NCBI GenBank assembly: GCA_027574665.1
Contig: CM050666.1
Location: 2,728,001-2,792,000, forward strand
Length of the DNA stretch: 64,000 bases
Origin: Rhynochetos jubatus
Taxonomy: Eukaryota; Chordata; Aves; Eurypygiformes; Rhynochetidae
Direction of reading: 5' to 3'
Positions 60,401 to 64,000 of this stretch are shown piece after piece (position 1 is the first letter of the stretch; each line of letters starts with the position of its first letter). A program made the translations under genes and the position numbers. The notes below the pieces were generated by a model. It searched no databases and was not told the DNA's origin. It saw only the letters and a list, made by a program, of their open reading frames with translations.

Positions 60401-63400
60401 ATGAGCTGAGCAAATGTTAATCAGGGAGCTCAAAGAAATGATGACTTTAGGATGCTGAGATACCATTAATGTGCTCAGCTCTCTGGAGCAGAACCTGACA
60501 AATGCAGGATGCCTGTTCCTTAAAAAAACAGACACAAAAACCGTAAAGCAGAAGGATGTTTCCTTTTCACACTGCCTGGCTGTACTTCTTCCTCAGATGT
60601 TCAACCCTTTCTTAAAAAGCAACTGCCACCCCTGTGTGTCAGAAGGCTTTGCTATGTTTCACACCATTTCTCTCCTTTATCAGTTAACAGCTTCCACCAC
60701 TTCACCTTTCTGTGCTTTCCTTACTTTGCAGGGGCCCCTGATAGCACAGGAACCGCGGCAATCTTTCCGCGCAGCACGCAGTGTTCTCCACCTACCATCA
60801 GTGTAGTAGAGGAGCTTCATGGTGAGGGTAATGTCATTGGGAAGCGGTCCGAGGTTTTGCATTAACAGGTACAGTTTGCGGATCAGGAGCCGGCTGGCCT
60901 GTTTAACGTTCTTGCTGCACACCCCATTCACAACGTTCGTTTGGTCACTACAATCGGAAGAAGAATAACAGATTTGTTTTCCTCAGTCATGAATATTCAC
61001 GATCTAATTACAAATACAGTGCACCCAGTGACTGGTCTGAAACCAGCAGCAAGAGCTACAATGCCTTTATGTAATTTCCAGATAAACAGGGAAGTGAAAC
61101 AGGCTCCATGGATGGGGTGGCATGGCAAAACAACAGCTCTGAACTCAGAGGCACAGCATTTACATTTGAACAGACTGTGGAGCTGGGGCAATGGACCCCA
61201 TTATACAAATGTCATGACTCACTTGTTTGAACATGATTAAATTGGATCAAAGGACCATAAAACAAGTGCCTTTCACCTAAGCAATTTCAGGAATGAGAGG
61301 AATGAGTTGAGAATCCCATATAAAGCTGATTCATCACAGGGGCTATTTTCAAGTCCATTTTGCAGTTTGAAGAGAAGTGAATCGCATGTTCTCACTTCAA
61401 TGCCATGTCAGAAAGACTAGCTCAGAAGCACATTTTTCCAAAGTGACTAAGGGGCATTCCTCTCACCTTCTTCACCCATCCAAATGTCAGCTGGCCAGCC
61501 TAAGCAAGCAGTCTAGACTGAGATAAAGGTCTAACAGAAGCAGGATGAGTCGCCCTTGGAGGAGTTTATTTCTCTTGACTACAGAGGTAGATGACATGAG
61601 CAGGGTCAATCAGTCAGCTAACGAGACAGTTGAAGATGGACTAGATGAACCACTATGGGACAAAGGAACCTCAACTTCCCTGGCTTTAAATGAGAAGAGG
61701 CCTTACAGAAATGTAGCTCCTCCATTACAAAATTATGTCTTTGGAGGACTACTGGCAGGTGGATGACACCATACACAGACTGGGTCGTCTCTAACAATCA
61801 TCGCTTCAAAGGTAGTAAATAACCTATGAGAGCAGAGAGAATCCCAGGGCTAAATCTGGCTGTCTAAACCACTGGAACACCATCACTGAGACTGATTTCC
61901 CCTTCCAGTTGAAGCTTCTTGGCTCCTCATGAAAACTGACAGGCTGTTGGACAGCTTGAGCTCTCAGGGTATGGCTTGGTAGGCTCTGAACTGCCAACAG
62001 CACACTGTGCTGTTAGATTAAATCCTGTACATTCACAAGTGTACATCCAGCGAGAGGACAAATAGTGACAATGCCGCCGGTGGAGCAGAGAGAGGTAGGC
62101 CTCTTCTTACCCATCACCTTTACAAGTCTTGGGATTTGCAGAATAGAAATAGTAAGGGCAGGAGTATAAGCAAAAAAAAGACATGAGACTTCCATAGGAA
62201 TTAACAGGTCAAATATTGGTTCAATAAGGGAATAACATAGTGAATTCAGTGCAGGAACGTGTCAAAAGGTAGAAGCTAAGGAATTGAATCCCTCTGAAGG
62301 ACTGGGATACATAGCAAAATCCATCTGAAATAAGGCAGAGACCATTTAGGAGAAAGTTTCCCTTTACCGCTCAGATATGATGATGCAGACCCACAAAGTA
62401 TCTCTCATGGAATGATTAACATGGAGTTTGCACATGACAATAAACCTTGCAGGTGTATAAAAGCAGTTTTATCAGCTGAAGGAGCTGATGGCAAAGATGA
62501 CACAATACCGATCAATGCCAGAAGGTCAGTTTACTACCGGCTGCAGGTACATGCACGCTCCCGCGACAGCAGTGTCAGTCACTGAGGAAAGAACAGAGCC
62601 CAGGAAACCGATACCATCGGCTTTGAAGCCTCGGAGTGCAATTTCAATGGGGCAGATATAAAGACACAAGCAAGATGACTTCGCCTCTTCTTGGCCAGTA
62701 CCATGGACAACAAAGGATGCTGAGCTCCAGTTGGGAACTGTTGTTATTTCCAGGAACTAATGACTGATCTGAGTAAGCTCATTTTAAAAAAGCAAAGTGC
62801 TCAAAAGCTGTGTATTATCATTCAGATCCCAAAGGTCTCCTCTTTCCCTCAGCGCTGTGAGAACAACGGAGCAGCTTCAAAGCAGAAACAGAGGGCACAG
62901 TCGACAGGACACTCCAGACTGCGACACAGTTCAGATTTTCCCAACAGAAAATCACTTTGCCACATACTACAAATTAAGTGGCTGTGCTTGGAGAAGGAGA
63001 GGCTAATGGCACACTACAGGAGCGCTGCAGAGGAGTTTCCTGAGCAGCATAAAAGACAAAAGAGCAGCTCTCTTGCTGTACAGGCAGGTTCCAAGGCTCA
63101 AAGATACGTCTTTCATCAATGGCAACTGCAGAAGCAAACTAAACCCAGGTTATTTTTCTTTGCTTCGGTTACAGCCAACAGCCTTTGACAGTATTTATTT
63201 GAAACTACACAGGATTATGGCCTATTAAGCACAGCTTTAAAATACGTAACAGACAGGGAGAGCCAAAAAGATGCAAAAAACTGCTGTTTCCTGCCACACG
63301 TTTTGCAGCATGAACTCAGGCACCATAAGCGAAAGTTCTCTCAGGTCACCCACGCAAGACTGCTCAAGCAGAATACACGTATGCAAATACCCAAGGGAAA

Positions 63401-63872
63401 AAATCCTGGGAGCAGGATCACAGTGAAAGGGATCAAACCTGAAAAAGCTTCATTTCCAAGCACAAGGCTGTCTTGTGAAAGTGCAAAAACACTCGTTATC
63501 AGTTGAGACAGTAGCGACCACAACAATGGTGCCAGTTTCTGCATCGCCGCCCTGATTAGACACCATTTCTTAAATCATCCCTAGTTCGGTTTGGGTGCAC
63601 TTTAGGTGCGTCACCGTGCTACGCAACAGCACTTCTACTCGTCAGCTCGGCAGTTGTATCCTGCAGGGTGAACATACTCATCCCTGATGATATTTACAGC
63701 TGCTTGGTGACTCAGACTTGCTCTGATCATAAAGTGCAGCTTCTTAATGCTTCAGAAACAGAGTTTTCACAGTGTAATTCTGAGAAATAAAGCCAAACCA
63801 TTACCTGATGATGTCCATCTGGGGCACCCCCTTTTTGTACTTGAATTTGAATTGATACAGTTCGGTCACCGT
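48336..63872 (-). CDS. HORMAD2: HORMAD2, meiotic HORMA-domain protein, 3' part (5' partial)
   Basis: Chromosome-axis protein that monitors unsynapsed chromosomes in meiotic prophase and supports ATR signalling. Homology-supported exons (minus strand, 5' to 3'): 63872-63805, 60947-60796, 60227-59974, 48440-48336. All have AG/GT borders and matching phases (0/2, 2/1, 1/0, 0/stop). They encode [12 protein letters not shown] (central HORMA), then [19 protein letters not shown] and [10 protein letters not shown], then [14 protein letters not shown] through [12 protein letters not shown], and finally [10 protein letters not shown] near the C-terminus. The match is closer to human HORMAD2 than HORMAD1 (FHxMKVxVxT, [14 protein letters not shown]), and synteny with LIF agrees. 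Three candidate exons in the 11.5-kb last intron (59111-59003, 57922-57861, 57454-57431) keep the frame. The N-terminal exons, including the start codon, lie beyond 64000. The gene is convergent with LIF, about 19 kb between poly(A) signal and stop codon. Confidence 0.93.
48757..48953 (-). mobile_element. CR1 LINE 3' fragment
   Basis: About 200 bases with the reversed CR1 3' end (ATCACAGAACCACAGAATGG) and the downstream CCATGGGCAGGGACACCCTC segment, in the last HORMAD2 intron. Confidence 0.95.
48960..55870 (-). other. HORMAD2: HORMAD2 last intron, central part
   Basis: AT-richer intronic sequence. Besides the CR1 remnant at 52338 I recognise no coding exon. Several splice-site-like segments on the minus strand have open frames, but their phases do not chain with neighbouring exons. 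Confidence 0.5.
52338..52511 (+). mobile_element. Diverged CR1 LINE 3' fragment
   Basis: Reads forward as old CR1 3' sequence: CTGTGAGGGCAATCAAATAC, GTTGTGGAGTCTCCATCCTT, ACTGGACAAGGTCCTG, AGGTTGGACATGACCATCTC. It is more diverged than the other copies and in the opposite orientation. Confidence 0.8.
55871..56078 (-). mobile_element. CR1 LINE 3' fragment
   Basis: About 205 bases beginning AATCATAGAATCACAGAGTC on the plus strand (reversed CR1 tail) and ending in the CCCAGTGCCCCCCACC region. Confidence 0.95.
57431..57454 (-). CDS. HORMAD2: Candidate HORMAD2 24-nt microexon
   Basis: ACTGTCTTTACATGTGAGTC followed by ACAG, flanked by a strong acceptor (CTTTCTTGCTTCCAG) and a GTACTT donor. It is in phase 0 to 0 and would add TVFTCESQ, loosely like FVCSQ in the human HORMAD2 tail. 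An internal GTGAGT is a competing donor. Small size makes this the weakest of the three candidates. Confidence 0.35.
57590..57835 (-). mobile_element. Ancient CR1/L3-like 3' fragment (probable)
   Basis: The minus strand reads GGAATTCATTGCCACAGGA, then a segment like ...GATTTGACAGTAGTGGATTT... and CAAAGTATTAGGGCATAGGG. This order resembles the 3' end of old CR1/L3-type LINEs shared among tetrapods. Recognised by eye; divergence is high. Confidence 0.45.
57861..57922 (-). CDS. HORMAD2: Candidate HORMAD2 tail exon (62 nt)
   Basis: Acceptor TTTGGATTGTAG and donor GAAG|GTGAGC flank 62 bases that are open in phase 1 to 0. They encode (G)[20 protein letters not shown]. The phases fit exactly between the candidate at 59003-59111 and the terminal exon. 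Sequence-only prediction with no recognisable homology. Confidence 0.45.
59003..59111 (-). CDS. HORMAD2: Candidate HORMAD2 tail exon (109 nt)
   Basis: Acceptor TTTGCTTTACAG and donor ACAG|GTGAAT bound 109 bases open in phase 0 to 1. They start [19 protein letters not shown] and continue [17 protein letters not shown]. The acidic, polar composition fits the disordered linker between the HORMA domain and the C-terminal motif. It follows the exon ending at 59974 by a 0.86-kb intron. No homology is recognisable because this region evolves quickly. Confidence 0.5.
60950..63804 (-). other. HORMAD2: HORMAD2 intron between the QFKFKY and LLIRKL exons
   Basis: 2.86 kb of AT-richer intron, without a recognised repeat family or exon. 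The protein length across the junction matches human HORMAD2, so no exon is missing here. The segment 63873-64000 is the start of the next upstream intron. Confidence 0.7.
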
Positions 63873-64000
63873 CTGGAGATTTAACAAGAGAGGGGAAAAG
63901 AAGAAACGGGCCTCTCTCAATAACAAGCTTAAAGATGCATACTGAACTTAGCAGTGGCCTTTTGCAACTTTATGCCAGAGCACAGCATTCATTTAATGAC

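Overview
The window looks like avian nuclear DNA from a gene-dense, GC-rich chromosome (a microchromosome is an inference). The evidence is several CR1 LINE fragments with the typical bird 3' end, short introns in the left half, a LIF of 211 residues, and the vertebrate gene block TBC1D10A - CASTOR1 - OSM - LIF - HORMAD2 (human 22q12 order, shown here in reverse orientation). I cannot name the species.

Layout. 1-3001: CpG-rich start and intron upstream of the first TBC1D10A exon that I can see. 3002-9918: TBC1D10A (+), eight coding exons and a 3' UTR; the N-terminal exon is not in the window. 10.56-16.13 kb: CASTOR1 (+), nine exons, complete. 16.1-18.9 kb: spacer with a GGAT microsatellite. 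18.95-21.98 kb: OSM (+), three exons, with a long 3' UTR carrying a 17-bp minisatellite and AU-rich elements. 22.0-25.3 kb: OSM-LIF spacer with AP-1 and homeodomain-type motifs. 25.35-29.10 kb: LIF (+), three exons, TATA promoter, AU-rich 3' UTR. 29.1-48.3 kb: no protein gene recognised; minisatellites, CR1 copies and CpG-bearing patches. 48.3-64.0 kb: the 3' part of HORMAD2 on the minus strand, convergent with LIF. Its four homology-supported exons encode the second half of the HORMA domain and the C-terminus. Three further exon candidates in the 11.5-kb intron keep the reading frame.

Biology. OSM and LIF are adjacent IL-6-family cytokine paralogues with the same exon phases and the same FxxK receptor-contact motif. 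Both end in AU-rich 3' UTRs, as expected for short-lived cytokine mRNAs. CASTOR1 is the cytosolic arginine sensor for mTORC1, TBC1D10A is a Rab GTPase-activating protein of the cell cortex, and HORMAD2 is a meiotic chromosome-axis protein. The genes are neighbours by ancient synteny, not an operon. I found no evidence for a wholly new system. The most useful leads are the candidate extra HORMAD2 tail exons, the reduced cysteine set of OSM, and the regulatory motifs around LIF.
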